Source: Blastocladiella emersonii ATCC 22665
Lineage: Eukaryota; Blastocladiomycota; Blastocladiomycetes; Blastocladiales; Blastocladiaceae
Reading direction: 5' to 3'
Assembly (NCBI GenBank): GCA_025594325.1
Contig: JANHCV010000003.1
Location: forward strand, 620,001-684,000
DNA: 64,000 bases
Part shown: one piece after another, positions 18,813 to 30,119 of the stretch
How the letters are laid out: the number at the start of each line of letters is the position of its first letter
How positions within the stretch are numbered: position 1 is the stretch's first letter
Made by a program: the position numbers and the translations under genes
The notes under the pieces: generated by a model
Told to the model about the DNA's origin: nothing
What the model saw: only the letters and a program-made list of their open reading frames with translations
The model's database searches: none

Positions 18813-20099
18813 CTAGTTGTTGAACCACAGAATGTCCTGCGAGTCGACGGGCTCGACGTACTTGCAGTCGCGCCACGTGTTCCACAGGGCCTTGGCAACG
18901 GGGGTGGTGTCGATGTTGTAGTACGGGGTACCCTTGAGCACGTTGCGGATGATTTCGGTGGCCTTAACGGCGTTGTAGTGGGGCATCTGCGAGAAGATGT
19001 GGTGGGCGACGTGCGAGTCGGCAATGTTGTGGAAAAAGTAGTTGAGGATGCCGTAGTCGCGGTCGACCGTGGCCACGGCGCCGCGCAGGAACGTGAAGGC
19101 CTCGGGCGAGTAGTGCGGCAGGTCGCGGTGCGTGTGCTGCAGGAACGTGATGATGACCAGCCACATGTTGACGAACAGGTACGGGATCACGTAGAACTTG
19201 ACGAGCGCCGCGGCGCCGAACACGGACCCGGCATAGCCGAGCGCGCCGAGCATGGCCAGCACGCCCACGTCCGAGATGAGCACGTCGAAAAAGTCGCGCG
19301 ACCGGAAGAAGGGCGACGACGGGCGGAAGTGGTTGGCCCAGCCGTACTCGGGGTAGGACTGGCCCGACACGTTCCACAGCAGGTACATGGGCCAGCCGAA
19401 CAGCAGCATGCCGAGCATGGTGAGCAGCGACTTGATGGGCGACTCGTCGAACAGCGAGTCGTGGCCGTGGTGGAAGTCGGCCGACTCGAAGCGGGCCTTG
19501 AGGGCGGGGTTCTCGGCGAGCACCTCGTCGCGCGTGTGCGGGACAAAGACCTGGTCCTGGGTCATGTGGTTGGTCGAGGCGTGGTGCTTGCCGTGGGTGA
19601 TGCGCCACGAGTGGTAGGGGACCAGCAGCGGCGTGTGCAGGATGTAGCCCATGAAGTTGTTGACGGCCTTGGACGACGAGAAGGCCTGGTGGCCGCACTC
19701 GTGGGCAATGACCCAGATGCCCGTGCACACGACGCCCTGCGCGACCCAGTACGCGGCCCACAGCGCCCACTTGGCAGCGAGCGCGGCCGTCGGGTCCGCG
19801 AGCGACGCGGCGAAGGCGTCAATGTGCAGGGCGCCGTAGAAGAGCGCGGCCGCAAGCGCCACGTCGTGCACCACGTAGTACATGGACTTGAGCGCCGACC
19901 GCTCGAACAGCTCGGCGGGGATCGCGTCGCGCAGCTCCTTGATCGACATGTCGATGGGCTTGTACCCGGCCTTGTCGGCGTTGCGCTTCGCGCCGCCCGC
20001 CGCCGCCTTCTTGAGCGGGGCGTCGGCCTCGTCGGCCGCAGAGCCCTTGCCGGCGCGCCGCGAGAGCGTGTACTGGGCCACGTCTGTGAGCTGGGCCAT
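18813..20099 (-). CDS. FAD2: Delta-12 fatty acid desaturase (oleate to linoleate)
   Basis: Single-exon, 428 aa, full length for fungal FAD2. The three iron-binding His boxes are visible: HECGH (133-137), HGKHH (169-173) and HVAHH (363-367). Hydrophobic segments lie at about 78-100, 112-132 (WALWAAYWVAQGVVCTGIWV), 214-233 and 255-300. No ER signal peptide is needed, as the protein is polytopic in the ER membrane. It introduces the second double bond into oleoyl chains using cytochrome b5 electrons. A delta-15 or bifunctional delta-12/omega-3 activity cannot be told from sequence alone. A TATA box sits 75 nt upstream. Confidence 0.88.
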   Translation of the reverse strand: MAQLTDVAQYTLSRRAGKGSAADEADAPLKKAAAGGAKRNADKAGYKPIDMSIKELRDAIPAELFERSALKSMYYVVHDVALAAALFYGALHIDAFAASLADPTAALAAKWALWAAYWVAQGVVCTGIWVIAHECGHQAFSSSKAVNNFMGYILHTPLLVPYHSWRITHGKHHASTNHMTQDQVFVPHTRDEVLAENPALKARFESADFHHGHDSLFDESPIKSLLTMLGMLLFGWPMYLLWNVSGQSYPEYGWANHFRPSSPFFRSRDFFDVLISDVGVLAMLGALGYAGSVFGAAALVKFYVIPYLFVNMWLVIITFLQHTHRDLPHYSPEAFTFLRGAVATVDRDYGILNYFFHNIADSHVAHHIFSQMPHYNAVKATEIIRNVLKGTPYYNIDTTPVAKALWNTWRDCKYVEPVDSQDILWFNN

Positions 20100-20173
20100 G
20101 GTGTTGATACGTTGTACAAGTGCGAACGTGGTCGAGCGGGAGAGCGGGCGCGGCTGCCGGGCGGTCGCCGGAC

Positions 20174-20179
20174 TTTATA
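20174..20179 (-). promoter_or_regulatory. TATA box of the desaturase gene
   Basis: Reverse-strand TATAAA in CCCTATAAAGTCC, 75 nt upstream of the ATG at 20099. Confidence 0.6.
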
Positions 20180-20583
20180 GGGCGCGCTGCTGGCCCGACT
20201 CGCGGGCGTTCCGATCGCAACCGAGTCTGCAGGAGCACCACGCGACGGATGGGGAGCCGTTTTCAGAGGACGGCGTGGGGCGAATTTTCGGTCGCGGTGG
20301 GGCGCCCACGCGGCCCCAAGGCGCCACAGCCAGCCGCGAACGACGCCACGACCGCGGCGATCTTGAGTGCCTCTTCTCCCTCTCTTCCCTTGCTCGACGA
20401 CGACGATGATGATCCTATGATGAAAATTCTTCATGCAGCGAGCGAGCGAGCGATCCTGCGTCGGCGTGGGGTCTTGACGCGTCCGTGAGGACGTGGAGCA
20501 GCGCAACGCGGCTGCTCGCGAACTTGGACTTGCGAGGAACATGAAGAAAACATCTATTTATCATCGAGAGTCTACAATACACT

Positions 20584-23500
20584 TCAGTCGAGCGCCTTGC
20601 GCGCCGCGTACGCCTCGGCCGCCGCGCGGTACAGGCCCTCGGCGGTGGCGGGTCCCGTCGCGTCGACCATGGCGCGGAACCGCGACCCGGGCCGCTGCAG
20701 GAGCTCGTGCGGCTGCGCGAACTCGACAACCTTACCGCCTTCCAGATACATCACGAAGTCGGCGTCGACGACGGTGCTGAGACGATGCGCGACGACGAAC
20801 ATGGTGACGCCGGGGAACCCGGTGCGGATCGCGTGCTGGATCCGCTGCTCGAGGGCCTCGTCCATGGCCCCGCTCGCCTCGTCCATGCACACGATGCGGC
20901 GGGCGACAAGCATGGCGCGTGCGAGGCACAGGCAGCTGCGCTCGCCGAGACTCAGGTTCGCGCCGCCCGCCGCGACCGCCGCCTCGAGCTTGCCGTCCAT
21001 GCCCGCAACGGTCTCGCGCATCCCCGCGTGCTCGAGCGCCGACCACACGGCCGCGTCGTCGTGCTCGCTGAACCGGTCCACGTTGTCGCGCACCGTCCCC
21101 GCGAACAGCACCGGGTCCTGCGGGATCACCGCGATCCGCGACCGCACGTCGTGCAGCGGCACGCGCGACACGTCGATCCCGTCGATCGTCACGGTGCCGC
21201 CCGTCGGCTCCACGATGCGCAGGAGCGCCGATAACAAAGACGATTTGCCCGAGCCCGTCGAGCCCACGCAAACGACGCGCGCGCCCGCGGGGATCCGCGC
21301 CGTGACGCCCTTGAGGACCGGGACCCCGTTGGCGTACGCGAGGTGCACGTCGTCGAACACGATCTCGCCGCGCGCAGGCCACTCGGTGGGGACCGAGACG
21401 AGGTCGAGCGGCGGCTCGCCGCGTTGTGTGCGGTCGGCCATGTCGCCAGGGGTGCCGCGCTCCTGCGGCAGCTGCGTCGCGTATGCGTCGAGTCGCTCAA
21501 CGGTATTGAGGCCGCTCTCAGCGTTGGCGATCTGGAACACGTTGTTGTTGAGCATCGACGTGGCCTGAAGCGCGTAGCTGAGGATCAGGCCGAGGAGCGC
21601 GGGGGACATGGACTCGCGCGCGATCACGGCGAACAGCGCACACGCTGCCGTCACGCACGCGCCGAGGAACTCGATGCGCACCGCGAGCCACCGCGCCGCC
21701 GTCACCTGCAGGAAGAAGGGCCGGTTCGTCCGGTCCATGCTGCGCGCCGTGCGCGCCAGGAACCGCGGCTCGTCGCCGAACGCGCGGATCGTCGAGATGC
21801 CCGCAATCGCCTCGCTGATCTCCGCGTACAGCGGCGACCGCGTCACGGCCTCGAGCCGCTTGAGCTCGCGCGACGTCGCGCGGAAGAAGCGCTGCACGAA
21901 GTAGAAGATGACGAGCAGGACCACGAGCACGATGGCCACGGCCGGCGTGCCGGCGATCATGACCGCGAAAATGGACAGGAGCGCCGCGAGCGACCGCAGC
22001 ACGATGCGGAAGCTGTCGAGCAGCGAGTTGTCGGCCACATCCACGTCCTTGCTGAGCCGCGCTAGCATGCGGCCGAGCGGCGTGCTCTCGAACAGCGCGA
22101 GCGGCGCGTACGCGAGGCGGTACAGCGCCGCCTGGTGCATGCGACGCGATGCCTGCACACCCGCGAAAACAAACGCGACGTTGCTGCCGACCGCCAGGAC
22201 GGCCTGGGCGAGACCCAGACCCGCGTACAGGGCGACCCACTGGCCCAGCGTCCACGAGAACGCGTCGCGCGTCCACCACACGAGCGCCAGGTCGTTGGCG
22301 ACGCGCACGCCCTGCGTCGCGGCGACGAAAGCAATGAGCAGCGACACGGGCAGCCACCCGCCCGCGTACGCCACGTACCGCGAGTAGTACTCGCCGCGCA
22401 CTGCACCGCGCTCGCGCTCCTCGGCCTGCACGAGCTTGCCGGCGCCGGCCTTGGCGGAGGCAGCGGTCGCTGGAGCGGGGACCACGGCCGTGGCGGAGGT
22501 GGTCTCGTTGAGCGTGGCGGCCTCGGACTCGGACGCGTCGTTGCTGAGCGCCTGGTCGCGGAACAGCTCGGCGCCGAACCCGCCGCGCGCCTTGATCTCG
22601 GCGAGCGATCCCTGGTCGACGATCCGCCCGCCCTCGCAGATGAGGATGCGGTCGGCGAGTGCCGCGTGCGCGAGGTTGTGGGTGACCATGACGCGCGTGC
22701 GGCCCGCGAGGTGCTTGCGGAGACACTCGTCAATGACGAACGCGGACACGTGCGCGTCGAGCGGCGCCGTCACCGAGTCGAGGAGGTAGATGTCGGCGTC
22801 GGCGAAGAGAGCGCGCGCGAGCGCGATGCGCGACCGCTGGCCGCCCGAGACGACCTGCGCGTCGACCTCGGTCGCGTCGCCCGCCTCGAACTGCGCCAGG
22901 TCGCGGTCCAGTGCGCTGTAGTGAAGCGCAGCCTCGTAGCGCGCCTGCTCGGCGGGCGTGGACGGCGTGGGCGAGCCGAAGACGACGTTCTGCTGGATCG
23001 AGGCCGTCATGAGGAACGGCGTCTGCGGGCAGTACGCGACGCGGCCGTCGAGGTGCACGGTGCCCGCGACGCGCTTCATCTCGCCGAGGATGGCGCTTAG
23101 GAGGGCGGTCTTGCCGGCACTTGTGCGGCCGACGACGGCAACGAACTCGCCCTTGCGGATGTGCAGCGACACGTCGCGCATGTACACGTCTCCAGTCTCG
23201 GCCGTCGAGTCCCAAGCGAAGCTGGCGCCGTCGATGGCGATGGCCGGGACTGCGGGGTCGCCCGAGCGGGTGACAGTGGGCATCGAGTCGGCCTCGGGGG
23301 CGACGAGCATGTCCGTGATACGGCGCAGCGAGATACGCGAGTCGAGGATCATCAAGTACACCTGCGGGATCTGCCACAGCGGCATGCGGGCGAGGTTGAG
23401 GAGCGAGAGCGACCCGAACACGAGCGACGGGACGAGCGGGTTGCCCGCAGCCGCGTAACTCGCGAACACGCACACGGCCGCGAGCGCCGGCGTGCCGAGC

Positions 23501-24679
23501 CCGAGCCCGACGACCACGGACCGCCACACGGCGACGCGCGTCACGTAGCCGAGCTCCTCCTCGCGCTCGGCGTCGATCTTGGCCAGGAACGGCGACTCCC
23601 ACGAGAGCAGCTTGACGACCTTGATCCCCTGCAGGAGCTCGGTGATGAGCTTGATGCGGCGGTCCGTGACCTTCTGCGACGCGCGGCGGAGCGAGATGAC
23701 GAGCGCCATGGCGCGGCTCTGTAGCGGGACAAAGGCGAGCAGGAACCCGAACCCGACGAGCGCGGGCCAGCCGATGAAGTTGATCATGAGGATCATCGAC
23801 ACGAGGACCTGCAGCGGCGCCGTCCACAGCTGGTGGAACGACGGGATCGCCTGGTCGCTGAGCCGGTTCGTGTCGGTCGAGACGAGGTTCACGATCTTGC
23901 CGAGGTGCCACTCGCCGGCGCGCGCCGTGTTACTGAGCTTGAGCGCCTTGCCCGCCATGGCCGTGATGAGCGCCGTGCGCACGCGCATCCCCGACAGCGC
24001 GGCCAGGTGCGTATACCCGTTGAGCCACAGCGTCGACGCGACCTGCAGCAGGAAGATGGCCGCGACCGAGCCGTACCCCGCCGCCGCGTTGCAGTACGGC
24101 TCCGCATCGCCGCCGCCAGCGCCGTCGCGAGCCAGCGCCTGGCAGTCCGACAGCACGCCGACGACCCACGCGAGACACACGGGGATCAGCAGCGCGCACG
24201 CGTCGCCGATGAACTTGAGAAGGCCGGCCATGGCCCACATCTGGCCAAACGCCTTCCACAGCGCGCGGACCGGGACCGCGAGCGGGATGACGTGCGGCGC
24301 CGGGACGTGGAACGAGGTCGGATTGTCGCCGTTGATCGGGATGCCCACCGACGCCTTGTACTCGGCGAGCGCGGCGCCAAACTCGGTGGTGAAGGACGCG
24401 AGCGCGCGCTTGGCCGAGTACTCGTCGCCGAGCGAGAACAGGTCCGACTCCTCGAGCGGATGGTCGTAGCCGGCCTTCATGAGCGGCGTCGCCCACGAGT
24501 AGAACCTAGAGTTGGCGGAGGGGGATCCGAATGGGTTCGGTGATCGCTCGCTCGTAGGGACCCACGACGTACATGCGCGAGATGACGTTGGCCTTGAGCA
24601 TGGGCGCATCGTCGCGATGGCCGGCAGGGTCGGTGAGGGGCATGTCGCCGCGATCAGCAGACGAGGGCTTGTCCGCCAT
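20584..24679 (-). CDS. ABCC/MRP-family full ABC exporter (Yor1-like)
   Basis: Exons 24573-24679 and 20584-24505; 1342 aa. The first exon gives MADKPSSADRGDMPL...NVISRM, and splicing (GTACGT donor, CTCTAG acceptor, 67 nt) yields NVISRMFYSWATPLMKAGY, the standard ABCC entry. The frame also stays open upstream of the acceptor without splicing, but gives unlike sequence. Layout is TM1-NBD1-TM2-NBD2 without an extra N-terminal membrane domain, as in Yor1. NBD1 is atypical: P-loop GRTSAGKT (Ser in place of the fourth-position Gly), VSGGQ, and Walker B LLDSVTA with Ser where a catalytic acid is expected. NBD2 has a normal P-loop GSTGSGKSS, signature LSLGE and Walker B VCMDEAS. Probable ATP-driven export of drugs or organic anions; the substrate is unknown. 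Confidence 0.8.
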
Positions 24680-25532
24680 AGCGAGACGTCGTTGTTGATG
24701 TCGTCGAGTGATGGAGACTCGAGAGCGTTCGCACCAGATGCGGTGGCGGGCGGGGATGCAGGGACTTTTAAAAGCCTCACGCGCGGGGCGCCCTCAGCCC
24801 GAAAGTGGGCGCCGACCGACCATCAACACCGAGACGGCGGGACCCGGCCCATTGTTGATCGGGCGTTACCGGCACCCGGTACCACCTGGCCATTGGTCGG
24901 GGGCACGCGATACCGGCACGGACAGGACGTGCGTCACGTTTCAGCCCGACCGTCTTGAACAACGGCCCAGGAAGCGGGTTTCGGTGATCAGAGAGCGGCC
25001 GTGGCGCAGGTTCGGATCGCCAGATCAAGTTCTTCCGGGACAACAAGGGCGAGTTCTGCCTTGTCGCCGAACAAGTTCACCTCGCTGAGATACGCGCAGC
25101 GATGGTCGATGTGAGCACGACCTGCCGTGCGGCTCATGCACCACGGTGGCCATCGCTGAGGACTTGCATTCCGAGCGCTCGACGCTCGAGGGCGACAACG
25201 GCAGCGCGTAGTTGCATCTCAGTGTCCGGGAATGGCCGGAGCCGGCGCTGGCCGGTTCGCTCAGCGTGCGATAAGCGTGAACCACGGCGCTCCAAGTGTG
25301 GCACGCCCTGGTGGAGCACCGGCCCGCGGCCGCAGTCGCTCGTGATGCGGCTGTTGATCGACTCGAAACTCGTCGCACGTGCAGCCGTGTTGCGCCACGG
25401 CGGCCGGTTTCGGGTCGGCCCTCGGAACCGATGCGATCGACCGCCCTCCCTGCGTCCGATCACGTACTCGATCAGCAACGCGTCCCCGCCCGACGCGACT
25501 TGGTGCAACGGACCCCTCTCAAACACACCATC
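24680..25532. other. Divergent promoter region of ABC exporter and parvulin genes
   Basis: About 850 nt without a supported gene. It holds a TTTTAAAAG element about 85 nt upstream of the exporter start and several CCGG/CGG triplets (GTTACCGGCACCCGG, ATACCGGCACGG) that could bind zinc-cluster factors. ORFs here have no codon bias. Confidence 0.45.
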
Positions 25533-26136
25533 ATGGGCAAGAAGCAGGCTGCCGGCGGCAGCAAGGGCGGCGCCAAGGCCAAGCCCGCCGACTCGGACGC
25601 GTCAGCCTCCTCCTCGGGCAAGGGCGGTAAGGGCGGCAAGGGCGACCTCAAAGCCGCTAACTCGGTCAAGGTCCGCCACATTCTGTGTGAGAAGCAGTCC
25701 AAGGTACGCGTAACTTGTCAAGGCGCGAGGGAGTATCGCTGACAACTGGCCGCTTCGACCCGCGTAGATCCAGGAGGCCCTGCAGAAGCTCACCGTCGAC
25801 CGCATGTCGTTCGACAAGGTCGCCGAGCAGTACTCGGAGGACAAGGCCCGGTCAGGTACGTCGCCACCGCTGTATCGCGTCACTCGGTCTCCGCTCACCT
25901 CGAAAGCGCGCTTGTAGGCGGCTCCCTCGGCTGGATGACACGCGGCAGCATGGTTGGCGAGTTCCAGGGTACGTTGGTCCACGATGAACATGCCGGTCAC
26001 CCGCTCATCATGCGCCGTGAGTGTAGAGGCGGCCTTCAAGCTCACGCCAAGCACTGTCGGGTCGCCCATCTTCACGAACCCGCCCGTCAAGACCAAGTTC
26101 GGCTACCATATCATCATGGTTGAGGATCGCAAGTGA
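25533..26136 (+). CDS. Par14/human PIN4-type parvulin peptidyl-prolyl isomerase
   Basis: Exons 25533-25703, 25768-25855, 25918-25968 and 26027-26136; 139 aa. All three introns have GTACGY donors and TAG acceptors. A Gly/Lys-rich basic N-terminus (as in Par14, used for nucleolar/DNA association) precedes a single rotamase domain: [47 protein letters not shown] (split here by an exon joint), [22 protein letters not shown]. It lacks a WW domain, so it is Par14-like and not Ess1/Pin1-like. Par14 acts in pre-rRNA processing. The convergent neighbour is SPB1, an rRNA methyltransferase; any functional tie is inference. Confidence 0.88.
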
Positions 26137-26371
26137 GTCTTGGCCGATAGTTATACATTTTCATGGAGAACCGCGTGCAACGTTGGTCAGCGCTAAGCAG
26201 CTCAGACCGCGTCCACGACGCGTCACTCTACTGGCTCGCATGGGACAGTACGCTCTGGGCCTCGCGTGCGAAGCGAGCAAGTTCGTGTACGTTAGAGAGT
26301 ATATAAACAGAACCTACGAAAGACAACTAGACTACACTCGAGCCGCCGCCATCGCCACTGGCGCGCGCCGC

Positions 26372-28911
26372 TCATTTCCGGCGCTTGGCCTTGGTCGCGG
26401 CGACAATGCGCTTGTTGGCGCGGAGCTCCTTGCGCATGCGCGGATCGACCATCTTGTAGCGGCCCTTGACGCCCTGCGGGCGGCCCTTGACACCGCGGGC
26501 CGAGCCGCGGGCAACGACGACCTTGGGCTTCTCGTCGGCCTTGGCGATCTTCTTGGACAGCAGCTTGGTGATAGACCGGGCCTTGGCCGCCTCGGACATG
26601 TCCTCGTTGTCGGCAATCGACGCCGCCTTCTTCATCTGCTTCTCGGTCTTGGCCATGGCGCGCTTCTTCTTGCGGTACTTGGCCTCGGCAATCTTCTTGA
26701 TCGGGCGCGCGTCGAGGGCGCGGCGCCGGTCCTCGATGGCCTGCACCGCCTCCTTGGAGATGGGCATCACGGGCTTGTTGAACTTGCGCTCATTGTCGGC
26801 GAACCACGCGGGGAGGTCGGCGTCGTCGCCGAACGCGTACCGGTTGAAGGACGCGTCGACCATGGCGTGCTTGTTCTGCTTGACCATGTGCGCGAGCGCA
26901 AGCGCGTGCGGCGACGTGAGCGCGTTGGGCGGCGGGCCCGTCGCCGTGTCGAGGTCCACGTCCGACATGATGGCGTCGCCGTCCTCGTCCTCGTCGTCCG
27001 AGTCCTCCGAATCGCTCGCGGCGAGGTACTTGGTGCGCGCCTGCGACTGGAGCGCCTCGTCGACCTCCGAGTCCTCGTCCTCGTTCTCGCGCAGCTTGGC
27101 CGCGGCCTCGGGGCCGACCAGCCCGGCGACGGCGTGCAGCGCCGCGCGCTTGGCCTTGGCCGCCTCCTTCTTGGTCTCGCGCTTGGCCGTCTTGGCGGCC
27201 TTGCCCGACTTGCCGCCCTCGAGCTGGTCGAGGTCCTCGTCGTCGGCGCCGCGCTTGCGCTTACGCGCCGTGGTCGCGGCCTTCTCGAGGTCGAGGTCGA
27301 CCTGGTCGAGGAAGTCGTCGCGGTCGTCGCCCTCGAGCTCGCCCGTGGCGCCGCCGGTGCCCGTGAGCAGCGACTGGAGCATCGGGTTCGACGCGTAGAA
27401 GAGCGCGGCACGGCCCGACAGCTGCGCCTTGATGGCGCGGCCCTCCTCGTCGTCCGACAGCACGACGCCGGCGCGCTCGAGGTCGACGCGGTGCCCGTCG
27501 ACGTCCATGGCCTCCGAGTCGTTGGCGACCTCGAGCTCCATGCCCTTGATGTGCGCGGCCTGCGCGGCCTGCGCGGCGCGCTTGGCGTTGCGGAACAGGT
27601 CCTCGTCGACCGTCTGCTCGGTGCCGAGGTCCGACGGCGTCGTCATGTTCATCTGCAGGCGGATGATCTCCTTGGCGCGCTTCTCGCCGACCTTGCGCTT
27701 GGCGCGCTTGGCGCGCGACGCCTCGTCCTTGGTCAGGCGCTCGAGCTCGCGCGCCATGCGCTCCTCGTCGTCGAGCTCCTCCTCGCCCTCTTCGCCCTCG
27801 GCCTTGGCCGCGGCGCCGTCGCCGGCCTGCGGGACCTTGGGCTCCTCGAGACCGCGCTCGGTGCGGATGGCGAGGCGCCAGCGCAGCAGGTTCTTGAAGT
27901 CCTTCTTGCCGAGCACCTTGAGATCGGCAAAGCACGTCATGATCTCCTCGGTGGTCAGCGAGTGCGAGCGCAGCGACGCGTCGTCCTCGGTGTCGAAAGT
28001 GAGCGTGTTGTTGGCGGCGAGCACGCCGACGGGGTCGTCGGAGGTGAGGAACTCGTGCGCGGGCGCCTTGTGGAACAGGATGTTCTCGTTGTCGCCGTAA
28101 CCCTCACGGTGGCGCTTCTTCTTCTCGGGCTGGAAGACCGAGGTGAGCGAGGTCTACATGTTCGAGCGGGAGTGGGGGCGCGGTGTGAGCGATCGAACGA
28201 AATGCGAGTGAATCAGCGAGCGGCCTGAAAACGTACGACAGCCTGCTCCTCGAGCTCCTTGAAGACGTGGCGGGGGTCGAGGAACTTGGGGTCGATCTTC
28301 TTGGGCGCCTTGAAGCCCTGGCACACGACGAAGATCTCGGCCGAGACGCTACGCGACGACGGCGGCTTGGTGGCCTCGACCGTGTCGAACAGCTGGTTGA
28401 AGACCCACATGAGGGCGTTGTAGTCCTTGGAGCGGAACACCTTAGTGACGAACCAGCCGCCCTTGTTGAGGAACTCGGTGGCGAGCTTGAGCGAGTGCAG
28501 CACGAGCTCCGACTGCGTGAAGGCGTCCTGCACCCAGGCGGCACCGACGTTGGGCGCACCATCGTGCAGCACCACGTCGACCTTCCACGTCTTGATGGCG
28601 CCGCGCAGCGCCGACCGGCACTTGTCGGTGGTGATGTCCTCGGCGAAGGTGATGCAGCGCGGGATCGGCTTGATGGGCACGAGATCGACACCGACGATGA
28701 TGGACTTGGCCGGCATGTACTTTGACGCGACCTGCAGCCATCCTCCGGGCGCGGCACAGAGATCGATGAGGACCTTGGCCTTCTCGAGGAAGTTGTACTT
28801 CTTGTTGATCTGGATCAGCTTGAAGGCGGCACGCGAGCGGTAGCCCTGCTCCTTGGCCAGGTGGTAGAACTTATCCAAACGCCCCTTTCCCGTCTTTCCC
28901 TTTTTGCCCAT
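26372..28911 (-). CDS. SPB1: rRNA 2'-O-methyltransferase Spb1 (FtsJ-like)
   Basis: Exons 28237-28911 and 26372-28153; 818 aa, close to yeast Spb1. The FtsJ domain occupies residues 1-205: [10 protein letters not shown] with the catalytic Lys, AdoMet motif [10 protein letters not shown] (51-60), [11 protein letters not shown] with D117, and VTKVFR with K157. The central part (about 235-400) matches the Spb1 middle region ([34 protein letters not shown]). A long acidic/basic linker follows. The Spb1 C-terminal domain closes the protein ([46 protein letters not shown]). It methylates the A-loop G of 25S rRNA in the nucleolus and is needed for 60S assembly. The start at [16 protein letters not shown] is the family N-terminus; an in-frame ATG further up is not used. 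Confidence 0.92.
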
Positions 28912-30001
28912 GGTGTCGTTTACGTTGCAGGTAGTGGTGGTGCGGCGACGAGTGCCGGACTTGGGGGTTCCCACGCCGACGACCTGACTCGCCGGTATGC
29001 GTCGGGCACGGCGGCGGCAGCGCAGGGCTGGCCAGCGTGGCGGGCGAGCGAGAGGCGGGGCGCGTATTCAGCGTCACGTGGGTCCGCCTGAGCCGTTGGC
29101 ATGGGAGGTCGCGGGCTGCGCCACAGTGGCGCAACGCGGTGTCAGCCCTCCTAGAGCGACGTGAACGCAACGAAGGCGCCAAGACTCAAAAGAGTCACTG
29201 AGGACTGAATGTGATGGCGCATCGAACAGCATGAGCGGATTGATGCTCACGGACAGCGGACAGGGCTGTGCAAACACGCAGCCAAGGGCGGAGGAGCTGA
29301 ACGACGACGACGATGGACGTGCGAATATCGGAGTACATGTATGATGAACACAACTCAATCGACACGGGCGCAGGCGGGGGTCAGCCGCGTCGCGGTCGGC
29401 ATGGTCAAACCGTCGCGGGACCGAGGGCGAGCGAGGCGAGGGACGTGCGCAGCATGATGGCGATGCGGCGGTGATGATGGCGTGGCGCGCCCGCGAGCTG
29501 GAAGTAGCCGAGGCAGATGGACCGGCGAGCGCGAGGCGCGCGACGTGAGCTTGATGAGCAGCGGTGACGGACGAGGCGATCGAGGGCGTGTACTCGTGTG
29601 GGCGAGGGTCTTTCCACGTCCGCACCACACCACATGCGAGGCACTCCTTCCTTCTCGCGGTGGTGCGGACGAGGCCTAGGCCGGCTTGGCGTCGGCGAAC
29701 CGTCATGGCCGTCCTGACTCGCTCCCGGGTCCGCGCCACAGGTCTTCCAGGCCCACACACGCCCGCGGTCAACGCCGCCGCCGCCTCCGCCTCCGACCGA
29801 ACTGGCTGACCGGTACCGAGCCCACGAGGAGCCACGGCACGGCACAGACGAGGACGGCGGAGGACGAGGACGACGACGGCTAACGCAGACGGAGTTGAGT
29901 GGGCGGGACACACCACATTGGAACGCGGGGGAGCGAGCGTACTTGGCTCGGGCCCACACTCAGCGCAAGCGCTCGGACTGGTGGAGAAGAGTTATAGATG
30001 G
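28912..30001. other. SPB1 promoter and uninterpreted sequence
   Basis: Close to SPB1 this is its promoter. From about 29.1 to 30.0 kb several overlapping ORFs on both strands are open, but none keeps codon bias or shows a domain. A CAGTGGCGCAACGCGGTG block at 29122-29139 belongs to a motif seen in several promoters of the window. Confidence 0.4.
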
Positions 30002-30119
30002 TCAATTCCATCGGGTACTCCGAGCGCGAGCGCCCGAGTACGCCGCTCTCCTCCGGTCCGGGCGAGTAGGCGACGCACCACGCACACACACGAGGACACG
30101 CCCAATCGCACCGCGCCCG

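Noticed and set aside
18699-20180. 493-codon + strand ORF over the desaturase
   Set aside because: Antisense shadow of FAD2, rich in Val/Gly/His/Glu and with no domain.
25134-25526. 130-codon reverse ORF in the ABC/parvulin promoter region
   Set aside because: Arg/Pro/Gly-rich with no bias; overlaps the parvulin promoter.
26290-26310. TATATAAAC near 26299
   Set aside because: Lies between the 3' ends of two convergent genes with no start codon of a supported gene downstream; probably a chance or 3'-end signal.
26120-28228. 702-codon + strand ORF over SPB1
   Set aside because: Antisense shadow: Leu/Gly/Arg/Val-rich with no motif, while the opposite strand encodes Spb1.
29074-29916. 280-codon reverse ORF upstream of SPB1
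   Set aside because: No codon bias, no domain, several competing frames; treated as non-coding.
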